Source of the DNA: Chitinivorax sp. B
Lineage (GTDB): Bacteria > Pseudomonadota > Gammaproteobacteria > Burkholderiales > SCOH01
Length of the DNA: 64,000 nt
Assembly: GCF_005503445.1 (NCBI RefSeq)
Contig: NZ_SCOH01000024.1
Location: 27,250-91,249 of the forward strand
Direction: 5' to 3'
The notes beneath the pieces were generated by a model. The model did no database searches, was not told the DNA's origin, and saw only the letters and a list, made by a program, of their open reading frames with translations. Shown here piece after piece: positions 27,262-37,785 of the stretch (positions are counted from its first letter, which is position 1; every line of letters begins with the position of its first letter). Made by a program: the position numbers and the translations under genes.

Positions 27262-28950
27262 TCAAGCCGTTTCCCAGTGTTCCAAAATCAGTTGTAGCGT
27301 CGTATTGCCATTGTACTCATTGGCACTGAGCCGATAGACGGCCCGCACCCGTTCCGGTAAAGGAGTGGCGTGATTGAACAGCATGGCATCCAGCACTTGG
27401 CCCTGGTTGGCCAGCTTGAGTTTAAGGTGTCTGTCTGCAACCACGCGCTGATTGGCGACATGGAATTCCCCATGAAAGGCGGGTTGGGGAAAACCTTGTC
27501 CCCATACGTGGCGATTTAGATTGGCGGCAATATCCAGCGAGAATTCGCGAGCACTCAGCTCGCCATCGGTCAGGAATTCGCGCGCCAGATCGTCGGCGTG
27601 CAGCAGGCTGCGTGCCACGTCATCAAACGCCTGCTTGAAGTGTTCAAAGTCACACTCACGAATGGTCAGCCCGGCTGCAGCAGCGTGACCGCCAAATTTC
27701 AGGATCAAATTTGGATAACGCTTGGAGAGCAAATCCAGTGCATCACGCAAATGGAGTGGGCCGATAGAGCGTCCGGAGCCTTTGATCTCTCCCTCGTGGC
27801 CAGGGGCAAATACAATAGTCGGCCGATGAAAACGATCCTTGACGCGTGAGGCCAGAATGCCGATTACGCCCTGATGCCAATCATTCCGGTACAAACTGAT
27901 TGCATAACGGTCATCGGCGTTCAATCCATCCAGAATCGCTAGGGCTTCTTCCTGCATGCCGCTTTCGATGTTGCGACGCTCCCGGTTCAGTCGATCCAGT
28001 TCGCTGGCCAATGCCAGTGCATGGTCCACATTGTCGGTCAGCAGGCAGGCAATGCCCAGTGACATGTCGTCCAACCGGCCGGCAGCATTCAGGCGTGGGC
28101 CTAAGGTAAAGCCCAAGTCGAAACAGCTGGCCTGGGCAAATTGGCGACCAGCAATGCGAAACAGGCTCAGAATGCCCGGTACGGCCCGGCCGGCACGCAT
28201 ACGCGCCAACCCCTGACTGACCAGAATGCGGTTGTTGTGGTCGAGTTTGACAACATCGGCCACTGTGCCAAGTGCGACCAAGTCAAGTAGATTGCCCAAA
28301 TTGGGGCCACTGCCATCGCCAAATGCGCCACGTTGGCGCAATTCGGCCCGTAAGGCCAGCATGACATAGAAAATGACGCCGACGCCAGCCAGACTCTTGC
28401 TAGGGAACGGACAATCCGGCTGGTTGGGGTTGACGATCAATGCCTCTGGTAATGTATCGCCCGGTAAATGGTGGTCGGTAACCAGTACGTCAATGCCAAG
28501 TGTCTTGGCAGCTTGGATGCCGTCGACGCTGGCAATGCCGTTATCAACGGTGATCAGCAGGTCGGGTTGTCGCTGGGCTGCCAATTCGACAATTTCGGGC
28601 GTCAGGCCATAACCATATTCAAATCGGTTGGGGACGATGAAATCAACTGTAGCGCCCATGGCGTTTAATGCACGCATGGCGACAGCACAGGCCGTGGCGC
28701 CGTCTGAATCGTAATCGGCAACGATCAACAGGCGTTCACGGTGCGCAATGGCATCGGCCAGTCGGCTGGCGGCGGCTTCAACGTTCTTCAGTTGATGAAA
28801 TGGAATCAGTTTGTCCAGGCCGGTTTCCAAATCACCTGGATGACTGACTCCGCGCGCAGCGTAAAGGCGTGCAAACAGTGGAGGCAAACCACTACTGACC
28901 AGCTGTTCAACATGGGTGGATTGATAGGGGCGGGTACGAATCGTGCTCAT
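27262..28950 (-). CDS. recJ: Single-stranded-DNA-specific exonuclease RecJ
   Basis: 562 residues from ATG 28950, with GGAGA upstream; the frame is open further but the start fits the family. A 5'-3' single-strand exonuclease of recombination and mismatch repair. DHH-family motifs are complete: ADYDSDG (motif I, near residue 79), TVDNGI, VTDHHLPGD (DHH, near 159), then the DHHA1 part with GVIGILASRVKDRFHRPT and GGHAAAAGL. The ATG overlaps the stop of the phosphoglycerate-mutase-like gene (ATGA), a pairing seen in many betaproteobacteria. Confidence 0.96.
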   Translation of the reverse strand: MSTIRTRPYQSTHVEQLVSSGLPPLFARLYAARGVSHPGDLETGLDKLIPFHQLKNVEAAASRLADAIAHRERLLIVADYDSDGATACAVAMRALNAMGATVDFIVPNRFEYGYGLTPEIVELAAQRQPDLLITVDNGIASVDGIQAAKTLGIDVLVTDHHLPGDTLPEALIVNPNQPDCPFPSKSLAGVGVIFYVMLALRAELRQRGAFGDGSGPNLGNLLDLVALGTVADVVKLDHNNRILVSQGLARMRAGRAVPGILSLFRIAGRQFAQASCFDLGFTLGPRLNAAGRLDDMSLGIACLLTDNVDHALALASELDRLNRERRNIESGMQEEALAILDGLNADDRYAISLYRNDWHQGVIGILASRVKDRFHRPTIVFAPGHEGEIKGSGRSIGPLHLRDALDLLSKRYPNLILKFGGHAAAAGLTIRECDFEHFKQAFDDVARSLLHADDLAREFLTDGELSAREFSLDIAANLNRHVWGQGFPQPAFHGEFHVANQRVVADRHLKLKLANQGQVLDAMLFNHATPLPERVRAVYRLSANEYNGNTTLQLILEHWETA

Positions 28951-29975
28951 GTCGGATCTCCAGCGGATGCCCAATGGCCGAGCGATTGGCTGCCTTTCCA
29001 GAACTGCCAGCGTGCAGTCGGTTTGATAAGGCAATCAAAATACCCAGGGGCCACTAGCAATAGGCTATTGAGTTGTCCACTGGCCAATAGTGTTTTCATT
29101 GGGGTGAACCAGTCTTGTTCCAGGTGTAACAGCGTTTCCCGCCAACCATAGGCATCGCCATAGGAGGCAGCCCCGCTTAAGCTGTCAAGGATAATCAGTT
29201 GTTGCTCGCCCTGCGCTTGACCATGCCATACGGTTGCTGTGGCGGGCAAGTTGTCAAAGGGTAGTTGGGCGGCGTGGGCCAGTGCGGCCGCCTCGTGTTG
29301 ATCTGCCCAGCATTGTTGATAAGGCTTGTGCAAGCTTGGCGGCAAAGTGCCGCCGCCCCAAGGCCAGATACTGTTGATCGTCGGGTCGCCTGCCGCATCT
29401 CGTGCATCATTGACTGGGTGGTTGTACAACAGCATTTGCAGTTCGTTCAGCAGGTGGTGCCAGTGCATGGCGTCGTGCCCCTGTGGTAGGTGGCGATGGA
29501 TATCCTGCCCGATGACGTGCTCGACCGGTACTACCGTGATGTGGGGTGTTTGATTGCAGCGTAGATACCAGCGATTGGGATAGGGGGCGATGAAATGCAG
29601 ACCATCTTCCGAAAAATGTTGATTGAGTGAAGCCATAATTGCATCGGCCTCGTATTGGGTGATCGACAGAATCCCGCTGTCCGCCAGAATCAATTGGTCG
29701 CGATTGACTTGCAGGTGCACCGGGTCGGCGCGCATCCAGTAATCTCCAGCCGGTTCGGTACCGTCCAGCAACAGGCTCAATGGCGCCCAGGGCAACATGC
29801 CATCCGTCGACATGCCAAACCGCTGCGCCAGCCAGTGGTGTAGTGACAGGGGCTGAGGTGCATGTGCACCACGGGATAGTAGCCAGCTTAATGCGGGCAA
29901 GGGCAGGTCACGGTAGATTTCCGGCAGTGCCGGATCAGGCCAGAACAAATGCGGGGTGACAAGCGTCAGATGCAT
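28947..29975 (-). CDS. RpfE-type phosphoglycerate-mutase-like protein
   Basis: 342 residues from ATG 29975 (MHLTLVTPHLFWPDP). It resembles the conserved betaproteobacterial protein, often annotated as regulatory protein RpfE or cofactor-independent phosphoglycerate mutase, that sits before recJ. Recognisable parts are PHITVVPVEHVIGQDIHRHLPQG, LLNELQMLLYNHPVNDAR and the NSIWPWGGGTLP segment. No mutase active site is evident, so enzymatic activity is doubtful. It overlaps recJ by four bases. Certainty about the family is good; the function is unknown. Confidence 0.8.
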   Translation of the reverse strand: MHLTLVTPHLFWPDPALPEIYRDLPLPALSWLLSRGAHAPQPLSLHHWLAQRFGMSTDGMLPWAPLSLLLDGTEPAGDYWMRADPVHLQVNRDQLILADSGILSITQYEADAIMASLNQHFSEDGLHFIAPYPNRWYLRCNQTPHITVVPVEHVIGQDIHRHLPQGHDAMHWHHLLNELQMLLYNHPVNDARDAAGDPTINSIWPWGGGTLPPSLHKPYQQCWADQHEAAALAHAAQLPFDNLPATATVWHGQAQGEQQLIILDSLSGAASYGDAYGWRETLLHLEQDWFTPMKTLLASGQLNSLLLVAPGYFDCLIKPTARWQFWKGSQSLGHWASAGDPT

Positions 29976-30174
29976 GAGCGATGAATGCGGGCATGACGGG
30001 AAAGCGCGCATTCTACACTTACCATTTCCACCATTGATGCAGTTTTTTCCTTCGGTCAGTGTTGATTGATCACTGAATAGGCATGGCCGTCGCTGTGCCT
30101 TCGGGTTGGCATAAACTGGAGCCGACTTCTCGGATGTGGCACACTGCCGGCTCCATAAATTGAGGTAATGTCCG

Positions 30175-31419
30175 TTGACGCCATTTGAGTTGTTCGTCGG
30201 CTTGCGCTATACGCGCGCCAAGCGGCGTAATCATTTTATTTCCTTTATCTCCGGTGCTTCCATGGTCGGCATTGCGCTGGGCGTATGGGCTTTGATCGTG
30301 GTGTTGTCGGTGATGAACGGCTTTCAGAAAGAAGTCAGGGCACGCATGCTGTCAGTGGTGTCGCATGTGCAGGTGGTCGGCCCGCGCGACCGGTTGATGG
30401 ATTGGCAGTATGTTACGAGCCAGGTCAAACAAAACAAACAGGTGGTGGCGACCGCACCTTATGTCACAGGGCAAGGTCTGCTGAGCTTTGATACCACAGT
30501 CAAGGGTATTGCCGTCCAAGGTATTCTGCCAGTTGCTGAAGCCACAGTGTCTGATGTGGCCAAGCACATGAAGCATGGTCGCATGGATGCTCTTGTGCCC
30601 GGTGCGTTTGGCATGGTTTTGGGGCGTGGGGTGGCGCGTGAGTTAGGTGTACAGCCTGGTGACAAAGTTACCTTGATCACACCGCAGGGCCAGGTTTCCC
30701 CAGTGGGCACTATGCCACGCTTCAAGCAGTTCACGGTGGTGGGTGTGTTCGAGATGGACCTGTTCCAATACGACGACACCTTGGCTTACATTCATATGAC
30801 AGATGCGCAAAAGTTGTTTCGTTTTGGTGATGATGTCAGCGGCGTTCGTTTGAAACTGGATGATGTGATGCAGTCGCCCAGCGTCGCACGGAATCTGATC
30901 CATACACTGAAAGCGGATGCCTATGTGATGGACTGGACACAACAAAACGCCAATTATTTCCGTGCGGTACAAATCGAAAAGCGCATGATGTTCATCATCC
31001 TGACCTTGATTGTGGCGGTGGCGGCATTCAATCTGGTTTCCACGCTGGTGATGACGGTCACCGACAAGCAGGCTGATATCGCCATCTTGCGCACCATGGG
31101 GGCATCGCCAGGTTCCATCATGAAGATTTTTGTGGTTCAGGGATCGATTGTCGGTTTCATCGGCACCATCATTGGTTCCCTTGCTGGCATTGTGACGGCG
31201 CTGAATATCGACGTGATCGTACCGACCATCGAACGTTTCATCGGCACCAAAATTCTGGCAGGCGAAGTCTATTTCATTACCGAATTGCCCTCTGACCTTC
31301 AATGGATGGATGTTTCGACCATCACCGTTGTGTCGTTGATTCTTTCCCTGTTGGCCACGATCTACCCAAGCTGGCGTGCTGCCCGCATCAATCCGGCGGA
31401 GGCACTGCGCTATGAGTAA
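30175..31419 (+). CDS. lolC: Lipoprotein-releasing ABC permease LolC/LolE
   Basis: 414 residues. Together with LolD it extracts outer-membrane lipoproteins from the inner membrane to LolA. The start [23 protein letters not shown], the first helix with [19 protein letters not shown], a large periplasmic domain, and three C-terminal helices beginning [21 protein letters not shown] are standard. The start codon is TTG 30175 with AGGT nearby; no ATG fits. No separate lolE is present, so this may be a homodimeric LolF-type permease. lolD starts inside its last codons. Confidence 0.93.
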   Translation: MTPFELFVGLRYTRAKRRNHFISFISGASMVGIALGVWALIVVLSVMNGFQKEVRARMLSVVSHVQVVGPRDRLMDWQYVTSQVKQNKQVVATAPYVTGQGLLSFDTTVKGIAVQGILPVAEATVSDVAKHMKHGRMDALVPGAFGMVLGRGVARELGVQPGDKVTLITPQGQVSPVGTMPRFKQFTVVGVFEMDLFQYDDTLAYIHMTDAQKLFRFGDDVSGVRLKLDDVMQSPSVARNLIHTLKADAYVMDWTQQNANYFRAVQIEKRMMFIILTLIVAVAAFNLVSTLVMTVTDKQADIAILRTMGASPGSIMKIFVVQGSIVGFIGTIIGSLAGIVTALNIDVIVPTIERFIGTKILAGEVYFITELPSDLQWMDVSTITVVSLILSLLATIYPSWRAARINPAEALRYE

Positions 31420-32086
31420 GCCAATCATTCATTGTCAGGCGGTTGAAAAGATCTTCCTGCAGGGCAAAACGGAAGTACCCGTCTTGCGGGGTATCGATTT
31501 CACGGTGGAAAAGGGCGAGATCGTTGCGATCGTGGGTGCTTCCGGTTCTGGCAAGAGCACTTTTCTGCATGTGGTGGGCGGCTTGGATAGCCCGACACGT
31601 GGCCAGATCCAGATTGATGGCCAAGAGATCGCCAAGCTGGATGAGCGCCGCAAGGGGGAATTGCGCAATCGGGCTTTGGGTTTCGTTTATCAGTTCCACC
31701 ATCTGCTGCCAGAATTCACCGCGCTGGAGAACGTCGCCATGCCTTTGCTGATCCGTCGTGAAACGGCGGCATCTGCTACGCAGCAAGCCAAGCAGATGCT
31801 GGAGCAAGTTGGCCTGGGGCATCGTCTGACCCACAAGCCGGGTGAGCTGTCTGGCGGCGAGCGCCAACGTGCTGCCATCGCTCGGGCGTTGGTTACCAAG
31901 CCCGCCTGCTTGTTGGCCGATGAACCTACCGGCAATCTGGATCGCAAGACAGCCAATGAGGTGTATGAGCTGATGCTGAACTTGAACCGACAATTGAGCA
32001 CCTCGCTGGTGCTGGTTACACATGATCAGGAGCTGGCCGCCAAGGCGGACCGGATTCTGCATATGGAAGATGGGGTGCTGAGGTAA
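31412..32086 (+). CDS. lolD: Lipoprotein-releasing ABC ATPase LolD
   Basis: 224 residues from ATG 31412, with GGAGG at 31397-31401. It powers lipoprotein release by LolC/E. Walker [10 protein letters not shown] (42-50), the [15 protein letters not shown] signature, Walker [12 protein letters not shown] and the switch histidine in VLVTHDQ are all intact. [18 protein letters not shown] is the LolD-type Q-loop region. It overlaps lolC by 8 bases. Confidence 0.96.
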   Translation: MSKPIIHCQAVEKIFLQGKTEVPVLRGIDFTVEKGEIVAIVGASGSGKSTFLHVVGGLDSPTRGQIQIDGQEIAKLDERRKGELRNRALGFVYQFHHLLPEFTALENVAMPLLIRRETAASATQQAKQMLEQVGLGHRLTHKPGELSGGERQRAAIARALVTKPACLLADEPTGNLDRKTANEVYELMLNLNRQLSTSLVLVTHDQELAAKADRILHMEDGVLR

Positions 32087-32105
32087 TCATCCGGCTGGCT
32101 TTGCC

Positions 32106-32150
32106 ACTTGGCCTGTCATCATCATCCGTCAATAAAATGACAGGCCAAGT
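32106..32150. terminator. 14-bp perfect inverted repeat after lolD
   Basis: ACTTGGCCTGTCAT (32106-32119) and ATGACAGGCCAAGT (32137-32150) are exact reverse complements with a 17-base loop, 20 bases past the lolD stop. No T-run follows, so it could be a Rho-type terminator, an mRNA 3'-end stabiliser or a protein-binding site. The remaining 180 bases up to gltX show nothing else clear. Confidence 0.5.
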
Positions 32151-32328
32151 CGTGCGCGCTGGGTTTCCTATTTGCATGCTCAGTAAATACCCTCATCAAA
32201 ACACAGGGTGACTGCCCAGCAAATCTGCAGCTACTGGCTGTGGCGAGTCAGTGGGACCCAAGCCCGTGCTTAGGTGGCCTACATTTTTCAGGTAGAATGT
32301 ACCGTTTTCCCGCAACGATACGTTCATC

Positions 32329-33711
32329 ATGATTCGCACGCGTTTTGCTCCTAGCCCTACCGGCTATCTTCACATTGGCGGTGTACGCACCGCACTGTTC
32401 TCCTGGGCTTTTGCCCGTAAGCATGGCGGCACCTTTGTGTTGCGCATTGAAGACACCGATCTGGAGCGTTCCACCCCTGAATCTGTCAAGGCGATTCTGG
32501 ATGGCATGCAATGGGTGGGGTTGGCGCATGACGAAGGCCCGTTCTATCAAACCCATCGCTTTGACCGCTATAAGGCCGTCATCCAGGAAATGTTGGTCAC
32601 AGGTACCGCCTATTACTGTTACAGTTCGAAGGAAGAGTTGGACCAGATGCGTGCCGATGCCGAAGCACGGGGTGAGAAGCCGCGTTACGACCGGCGTTGG
32701 CGCCCGGAGGCAGGTAAAACATTACCCCCTCCACCTGCTGGCGTGCAGCCTGTAGTGCGCTTTAAGACGCCATTAGATGGCGTGGTAGCGTGGGATGATG
32801 CGGTGAAGGGCCGTATCGAAATCAGCAATGATGAGTTGGATGACTTGATCATTGCCCGCGGTGATGGTGCGCCAACCTATAACTTCTGCGTGGTGGTGGA
32901 CGACTGGGATATGGGCATCACCCATGTGATTCGCGGGGATGATCACGTCAACAACACGCCGCGTCAGATCAATATTCTGAAAGCATTGGGCGCACCTGTG
33001 CCGGTTTACGGCCATTTGCCGATGATTCTGCGTGAAGATGGCCAGAAGATGTCCAAGCGTCGTGATGCGGTGAGCGTGGTGGAATATGCCACCATGGGCA
33101 TCCTGCCTGAAGCGCTGTTGAACTATTTGGCGCGTTTGGGGTGGGGGTATGGCGATGCGGAATTCTTTACCGTGGATCAGTTTGTGGAATGGTTCAGCCT
33201 GGAGGGAGTTAGCCCCAGCCCGTCGCGTTTTGATAAAGAAAAGCTGATGTGGTTGAATGCACAGCATATGAAGGCTGCAGACAACATCCGTTTGGCTGAT
33301 CTGGTTTTACCGCGCCTGACGGATAAGGGTATTGTCACAGATGCCGGGCCTGTCTTGGCGGCGGTGATTGGTTTGGTCAAGGAGCGGGTGCAGGATCTGA
33401 ATGCCTTGGCAGAGCAGTGCGATTACTTCTACCAGAAGCGTGCCCCGTCTGCCGAAGACTTGGCCAAGCATCTGGATGACGCTTCTGCGGCTCGTATGGC
33501 CCGTTTCGCAGCCAGGTTGGCTGGGTTGTCGGATTGGACTGCTGAAGCGATCCATGGCCTGTTCAAGCCCTTCTGCGAAGAGGAGGGTGTCAAGATGGGT
33601 CAATTGGGTATGCCGCTGCGGGTGAAGGTATGTGGTACCACCCAGACTCCGTCGATTGATGCGGTTCTGACATTGATCGGTAAGGAAGAGGTGTTACGCC
33701 GGATGGCATAA
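32329..33711 (+). CDS. gltX: Glutamyl-tRNA synthetase
   Basis: 460 residues. Class I synthetase for glutamate: HIGH-type motif HIGG (15-18) in [19 protein letters not shown], the KMSKR motif starting at Lys240, and the IEDTD glutamate-binding segment. Length and the C-terminal anticodon-binding part (ending [24 protein letters not shown]) are normal. It ends just before an intrinsic terminator and converges on hrcA. Confidence 0.97.
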   Translation: MIRTRFAPSPTGYLHIGGVRTALFSWAFARKHGGTFVLRIEDTDLERSTPESVKAILDGMQWVGLAHDEGPFYQTHRFDRYKAVIQEMLVTGTAYYCYSSKEELDQMRADAEARGEKPRYDRRWRPEAGKTLPPPPAGVQPVVRFKTPLDGVVAWDDAVKGRIEISNDELDDLIIARGDGAPTYNFCVVVDDWDMGITHVIRGDDHVNNTPRQINILKALGAPVPVYGHLPMILREDGQKMSKRRDAVSVVEYATMGILPEALLNYLARLGWGYGDAEFFTVDQFVEWFSLEGVSPSPSRFDKEKLMWLNAQHMKAADNIRLADLVLPRLTDKGIVTDAGPVLAAVIGLVKERVQDLNALAEQCDYFYQKRAPSAEDLAKHLDDASAARMARFAARLAGLSDWTAEAIHGLFKPFCEEEGVKMGQLGMPLRVKVCGTTQTPSIDAVLTLIGKEEVLRRMA

Positions 33712-33727
33712 GATCTTGCAGGGTATG

Positions 33728-33760
33728 GAAAAAAGCCGGCATGTCATTGCCGGTTTTTTT
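33728..33760. terminator. Bidirectional intrinsic terminator between gltX and hrcA
   Basis: GCCGGC and GCCGG arms (AAAAAAGCCGGCA ... TGCCGGTTTTTTT) form a GC-rich stem with A- and T-runs on both sides, 17 bases after the gltX stop and 18 before the end of the convergent hrcA. Confidence 0.8.
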
Positions 33761-33777
33761 ATGGCGTGGGTTTATGC

Positions 33778-34800
33778 TCAGGCGTGCGTGGCTACTGTTA
33801 ATGCGCTGGATAGTAATTTGGCGGTTACATCCACGATTGGAATCACTCGCTCATAAGCCATGCGTGTGGGGCCAATGACACCTACTGTGCCAACGACTTC
33901 TCCATTCACTTCGTAAGGTGCGGTGACAACGGAGAACTCATCCAGCGGGACGACACCTGATTCGCCACCAATGTAAATCTTCACACCTTGAGCCTGTCGG
34001 CTGATTTCCAGCAACTTCAACATTTCTGTTTTGTGTTCGAACAGGTCGAATAGTCGACGCAGGCTATTAACGTTGGATGAAAAATCATCAATATTCAATA
34101 GGTTACGCTCGCCTGCAATCACGTATTGTCCTCCTGCACTAAGTGTTTCATTGCTGGCGGCGAGCGCCGCAGTCATCAGGGCGCTGATGTCCACCTGCAA
34201 TTGCTTCAATTCATCGCGCAGTGAAAGGGTGATGTCGTCCAGCGTCTTACCGGCGAAATGCAGATTAAAGAAGTTGCTGGCCAAGGTCAGTTCTGCCTGG
34301 GTATGCGTGCGATCGGTCAGCAGCATTCGATTTTGCACATCACCCTCGGGGGTTACCAGAATCAAGAGCACCCGTTTTTCGGAGAGTGGAATGAATTCGA
34401 TGTGTTTGAACACATTGCTAGGAACTGGGGACATCACCACGCCGGCAAACTGTGTCAGTTCGGATAACAATTGGGAGGCTGAACTGATTAATCGTTGCGG
34501 GTTATCTGGATGCAGTTGCTCTTCCAGTTGATGGATCTCAACAGAGTGCAGTGGTTTGACGGTCAGTAATGTGTCGACAAATACTCGGTAGCCCAGTGGC
34601 GTCGGAATGCGGCCAGCCGACGTGTGGGGGCTGGTGATGAAGCCCATTTCTTCAAGATCTGCCATGACATTGCGTATGGAGGCAGCTGACAGGTCAAGCC
34701 CGGAATATTTGGATAGCGTCCGGGAGCCAACCGGCTGGCCGTCGCAGATATAGCGTTCGACCAGTGTCTTGAGCAGGATTTGCGAGCGTTCGTTCAACAT
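33778..34800 (-). CDS. hrcA: Heat-inducible transcription repressor HrcA
   Basis: 340 residues from ATG 34800 (ATG 34809 also possible). HrcA binds CIRCE operators before chaperone genes and is kept active by GroEL. The winged helix start [20 protein letters not shown] and [20 protein letters not shown], then [12 protein letters not shown], are the family signature; [15 protein letters not shown] closes the protein. It stands alone here, not with grpE/dnaK/dnaJ, which is common in betaproteobacteria. TATAAT on the reverse strand (34864-34859) is a likely -10 box. Confidence 0.95.
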   Translation of the reverse strand: MLNERSQILLKTLVERYICDGQPVGSRTLSKYSGLDLSAASIRNVMADLEEMGFITSPHTSAGRIPTPLGYRVFVDTLLTVKPLHSVEIHQLEEQLHPDNPQRLISSASQLLSELTQFAGVVMSPVPSNVFKHIEFIPLSEKRVLLILVTPEGDVQNRMLLTDRTHTQAELTLASNFFNLHFAGKTLDDITLSLRDELKQLQVDISALMTAALAASNETLSAGGQYVIAGERNLLNIDDFSSNVNSLRRLFDLFEHKTEMLKLLEISRQAQGVKIYIGGESGVVPLDEFSVVTAPYEVNGEVVGTVGVIGPTRMAYERVIPIVDVTAKLLSSALTVATHA

Positions 34801-35160
34801 ACTTTGCATTGTGTCACAAGTGATCGAAATCCTGTTGACGTTTGTTGTATCAAATATCATTATATTGTCATAAAGCAGCATTGCATCAATGGGTGTGATG
34901 TGTGTGCCAGTGGCATGTCAATCGGTATTCAACCTAGTATTGACGGGCTTTCTGGTGGATTCAAGAGTTATATGGCATCGGCCCGGCTTTCCTTAATGAA
35001 CGTTGTTCAGTAAAAAACAATGCGATTCAAGGTATTGGTTTAACCATTCGGGTAACTACTTATTGTTGACAGTGGAAAATTTAGAGTTTACATTCCACTC
35101 CAATTTGGGTGGTGCGGTGCTATATACATATTAATAAATCGCACTTGTTGAGGAGACGCG
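34801..35160. other. Divergent promoter region between hrcA and the secreted orphan
   Basis: 360 bases without a gene. It contains the hrcA -10 box on the reverse strand near 34860 and the forward promoter listed below. Nothing else is recognised between about 34880 and 35060. Confidence 0.5.
35066..35094 (+). promoter_or_regulatory. Strong sigma-70-type promoter
   Basis: TTGACA (35066-35071) and TACATT (35089-35094) are separated by exactly 17 bases, about 65 bases before the ATG of the secreted orphan protein. Confidence 0.75.
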
Positions 35161-35841
35161 ATGAAGTTGCGGTGCTGCCTGTGCGGCATGCTGCTGGGTG
35201 CGGTAAGCATTCCAGTGGCTGGGGCGCCAGTAGGGTGCAACCCGCTCATCGAACCAGTGGAGCTGCGGGGTGAGGAATCACCCCGCAGTATTCCCGTTTT
35301 CATTCCCCGTGATATGGTGGCGCGTTTGCCCGGCTTTATGGTGCAGCCCCTCATTACACCCAATAATCTGCCCGAGCCTGGGTTGGGTTCTTCGTATTTG
35401 CCTCATATTGAATCTGCCGGGTCGTCTGCTGATGTGGTAACTGATGCGCACCCTTATTCAGGGCAATCTGATAACCCACTGAGCATGGTGGGTATCAAGC
35501 TGGTTAGCTTGGCGCAGTCAATTGGACAGGGTGTCAAAGATGTGGCCTTGACGGCTGGTCAGTTCACAATTGGCAAGCTTGCGCCGTTACTGGGGGTGGA
35601 TCTCAGCCGTGCTCGCCTCAAGCCTACCGGTTTGAATCTGGTTGCAGATGTCGGTATGGCTCAGGCAGGCCGCCCGCGGTATGTTGGTATCAATAATGCC
35701 AATCCATCGCTGAATGCTATGCTTGATCGAGAATGGCAAAGCATGGAGCGTGCGCAGGCACATAGTCCGTCTGCTTGGCAGCCGCCTGGTGGTAAGTGGG
35801 AGGCTGCGGCAACCATTGGTATTGATTACCGCTTCGAGTAG
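35161..35841 (+). CDS. Secreted protein of unknown function
   Basis: 226 residues with a classical signal peptide (hydrophobic stretch to about residue 22, VAGA). GAGGAG precedes the ATG. The mature part is proline- and glycine-rich in the first half and ends in a strand-like AATIGIDYRF, which could fit an outer-membrane-associated chain but proves nothing. I recognise no family. It has its own promoter and is followed by a long gene-free AT-rich stretch, so it is transcribed alone. Confidence 0.7.
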   Translation: MKLRCCLCGMLLGAVSIPVAGAPVGCNPLIEPVELRGEESPRSIPVFIPRDMVARLPGFMVQPLITPNNLPEPGLGSSYLPHIESAGSSADVVTDAHPYSGQSDNPLSMVGIKLVSLAQSIGQGVKDVALTAGQFTIGKLAPLLGVDLSRARLKPTGLNLVADVGMAQAGRPRYVGINNANPSLNAMLDREWQSMERAQAHSPSAWQPPGGKWEAAATIGIDYRFE

Positions 35842-36732
35842 TTCTTCCTTTCTTTGATTTCTCCTCTGAATTCCATCTCGATGTGAGCGGGTTCTGTTTG
35901 GCTATTGGATTCAACATGTTTTGATGTTGGATCGCATGGCTGTTGGCAAGGCTTGGCTCTGGCTTGTGTTGTGGGGCGATATTACTTGATGGTTCGACGA
36001 GGCACTGGTGCCTATGCTGTGAATGCTGGCTAGGTCTAGGTTGGACGTACCGCCAAAACCTGATCATTGCCTCCTATAAATTGATGGGCATAAGCTTCAT
36101 TGCTTGCATTCTCTGGTGGTGTGGCAGGTTTTTTTGCAGTGCGTGATGGAGCTGCTGCACCTCGCCCTGCGATTTCTTCTCATCATCTCGTCTGTTTTTC
36201 CTTTCGTCGGATTGGTGCTGGTTTTCGTAGTTTTACGAATTGACCGCCTGATGCCGCTACAGCACTGTCATGTTCGGCATTTGCTCATGTTATTTATATA
36301 TTCAATAAAGATAAATTATTTGTTGGTATATTTTTGAGATTTGTAGGTAGTTATGCCAAGATTTTTCTGGGGTTTCGCTATTTGCTTTTCATGTTGGATG
36401 TTTATTTTATTCGTTTTAAAACAATGTATTGTTTGATTTAAAGTTGAATTTATTGGTAGTAATACTGACATGTCTATTATTTTATAATACTTTATTGATA
36501 TTCTAGTAATTGATAGAATTAATGCAAATGTGTTGTTGGTTGGGCTGGGGCCATTCTATTGATCGGGTAGCCATTTTTCTGCCGAGATTTTCAGTTCAAG
36601 TATCTGATGTTGAATGAAGTTGTCGCTAGTGAGCATCTTTTCCTTGAGCGTGGTTGTAAGCAAGTCCAGCGTTTGTTAGCACTGTTTGGGACAGTGCTCC
36701 TGATTAATGATTGATTGTTGAGGTGTGTTGTG
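35842..36732. other. AT-rich gene-free region
   Basis: About 890 bases with no supported gene. The part from about 36280 to 36540 is notably AT-rich compared with the coding sequence around it. Short open frames exist but have no ribosome-binding site or plausible composition. An untranslated RNA cannot be excluded. The inverted repeat at 36678-36698 is listed separately. Confidence 0.4.
36678..36698. promoter_or_regulatory. Inverted repeat before the first PstS-like gene
   Basis: AGCACTGT (36678-36685) and ACAGTGCT (36691-36698) are exact reverse complements with a 5-base spacer, about 35 bases before the GTG start. The left arm with TT in front resembles half of a CIRCE element (TTAGCACTC), but arm and spacer do not match the full consensus. 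It may be an operator or a leader hairpin. Confidence 0.35.
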
Positions 36733-37785
36733 GTGTTTATCCGTAGTTCCATGTCATTGGTAGCTGTTTTGGTTTCGTTGGGTTTGGCTCAACAGGTGGG
36801 TGCTGTTGAGGTGATGGGCGCTGGTGCGCCATCGGCCGGGGCGATTTACTCGAAGTGGGCGGATGGGTGGCAGAAAAATGGCGGCCATAGTCTGCGATAC
36901 GAAACCATGGGTCCAGTCAAAATCATTGATGCGGTCAAAGCAGGTAAGATTGATTTTGGCGTGACGGATGCGCCGCCCAGTAATGCAGAGCTGAGCAAGA
37001 TTGGCATGGTGGCATTCCCGACGGTGATGACCGGTTTGGTGCCGGTGGTGAATGTACCGGGCTTCAAAGGTGGTCAGCTGCGTCTTAATGGTGACGTGCT
37101 AGCCCGCATCATGAGCGGCAAGATTACCGATTGGGCAGATCCGGCCATCGTGGCATTGAATGAGAGTAATCATCCGGCCTCTAAGCCAATCAAGGTGATT
37201 ACCCGTGCCGATAATTCTGGTTCTACCTTGCATTTGAGCAGTTACCTTTCCGCAACGTCACCGGAGTGGAAGTCTGCATTCGGTACTGGTTACATCGTCA
37301 AATGGCCTGCAGGTACCACAGCAGTCAAGGGCTCGGCGGAAATGGTCGCTGCTGTTAAGAATACTGAAGGTGCGATAGGTTATGTTGATTTCGGTACCGC
37401 TGTTGAACAAGGGCTTGCCGACGTTCGCATGGAAAACCATGCTGGGAAATTTGTCCGCGCTACGCCTAATGCTTTTATCGAGGCGTTGCAGAACAGTAGC
37501 TGGCCTAACAAAGGCGATTTCGATGAAAAGTTGACCAATATGCGAGGTTCAGGCAGTTGGCCAATCGCGACAGCAATGTTCGCGGTGATGCCCAAGGTGG
37601 CCGACAACGTGCCGCGCACGACTGCCGCAGCGCAATTGTTTATTCGAGGTTTTATGTCTGGGGATCGTGCAGTCAACTCAATGTCTTATGCACCGCTGCC
37701 TGTTACCGTGCAGGGCAAGGCCACCAATACCTTGTCAGCAATCCGTGATAAGGCTGGCCAGCCGTTGCCGATGAGTTTCTTCTAA
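36733..37785 (+). CDS. PstS-like phosphate-binding protein, paralogue 1
   Basis: About 350 residues from GTG 36733, with GAGGTG at 36720-36725, giving a clean signal peptide ending near QQVGA. It belongs to the PstS family of periplasmic phosphate-binding proteins: GAGAPSAGAIYSKW at the mature start, IDFGVTDAPP, GKITDWADPAI, RADNSGST and EGAIGYVDFGTA. The loop that in PstS contacts phosphate with a serine (IGSGG-type) reads MGPVKII here, so the ligand or affinity may differ. No pstC, pstA, pstB or phoU is adjacent. A second copy follows 390 bases downstream. Confidence 0.88.
   Translation: MFIRSSMSLVAVLVSLGLAQQVGAVEVMGAGAPSAGAIYSKWADGWQKNGGHSLRYETMGPVKIIDAVKAGKIDFGVTDAPPSNAELSKIGMVAFPTVMTGLVPVVNVPGFKGGQLRLNGDVLARIMSGKITDWADPAIVALNESNHPASKPIKVITRADNSGSTLHLSSYLSATSPEWKSAFGTGYIVKWPAGTTAVKGSAEMVAAVKNTEGAIGYVDFGTAVEQGLADVRMENHAGKFVRATPNAFIEALQNSSWPNKGDFDEKLTNMRGSGSWPIATAMFAVMPKVADNVPRTTAAAQLFIRGFMSGDRAVNSMSYAPLPVTVQGKATNTLSAIRDKAGQPLPMSFF

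Noticed and set aside
36104..36337. Short hydrophobic forward open frame in the AT-rich gap
   Set aside because: Hydrophobicity comes from the T-rich sequence; no start signal supports it.
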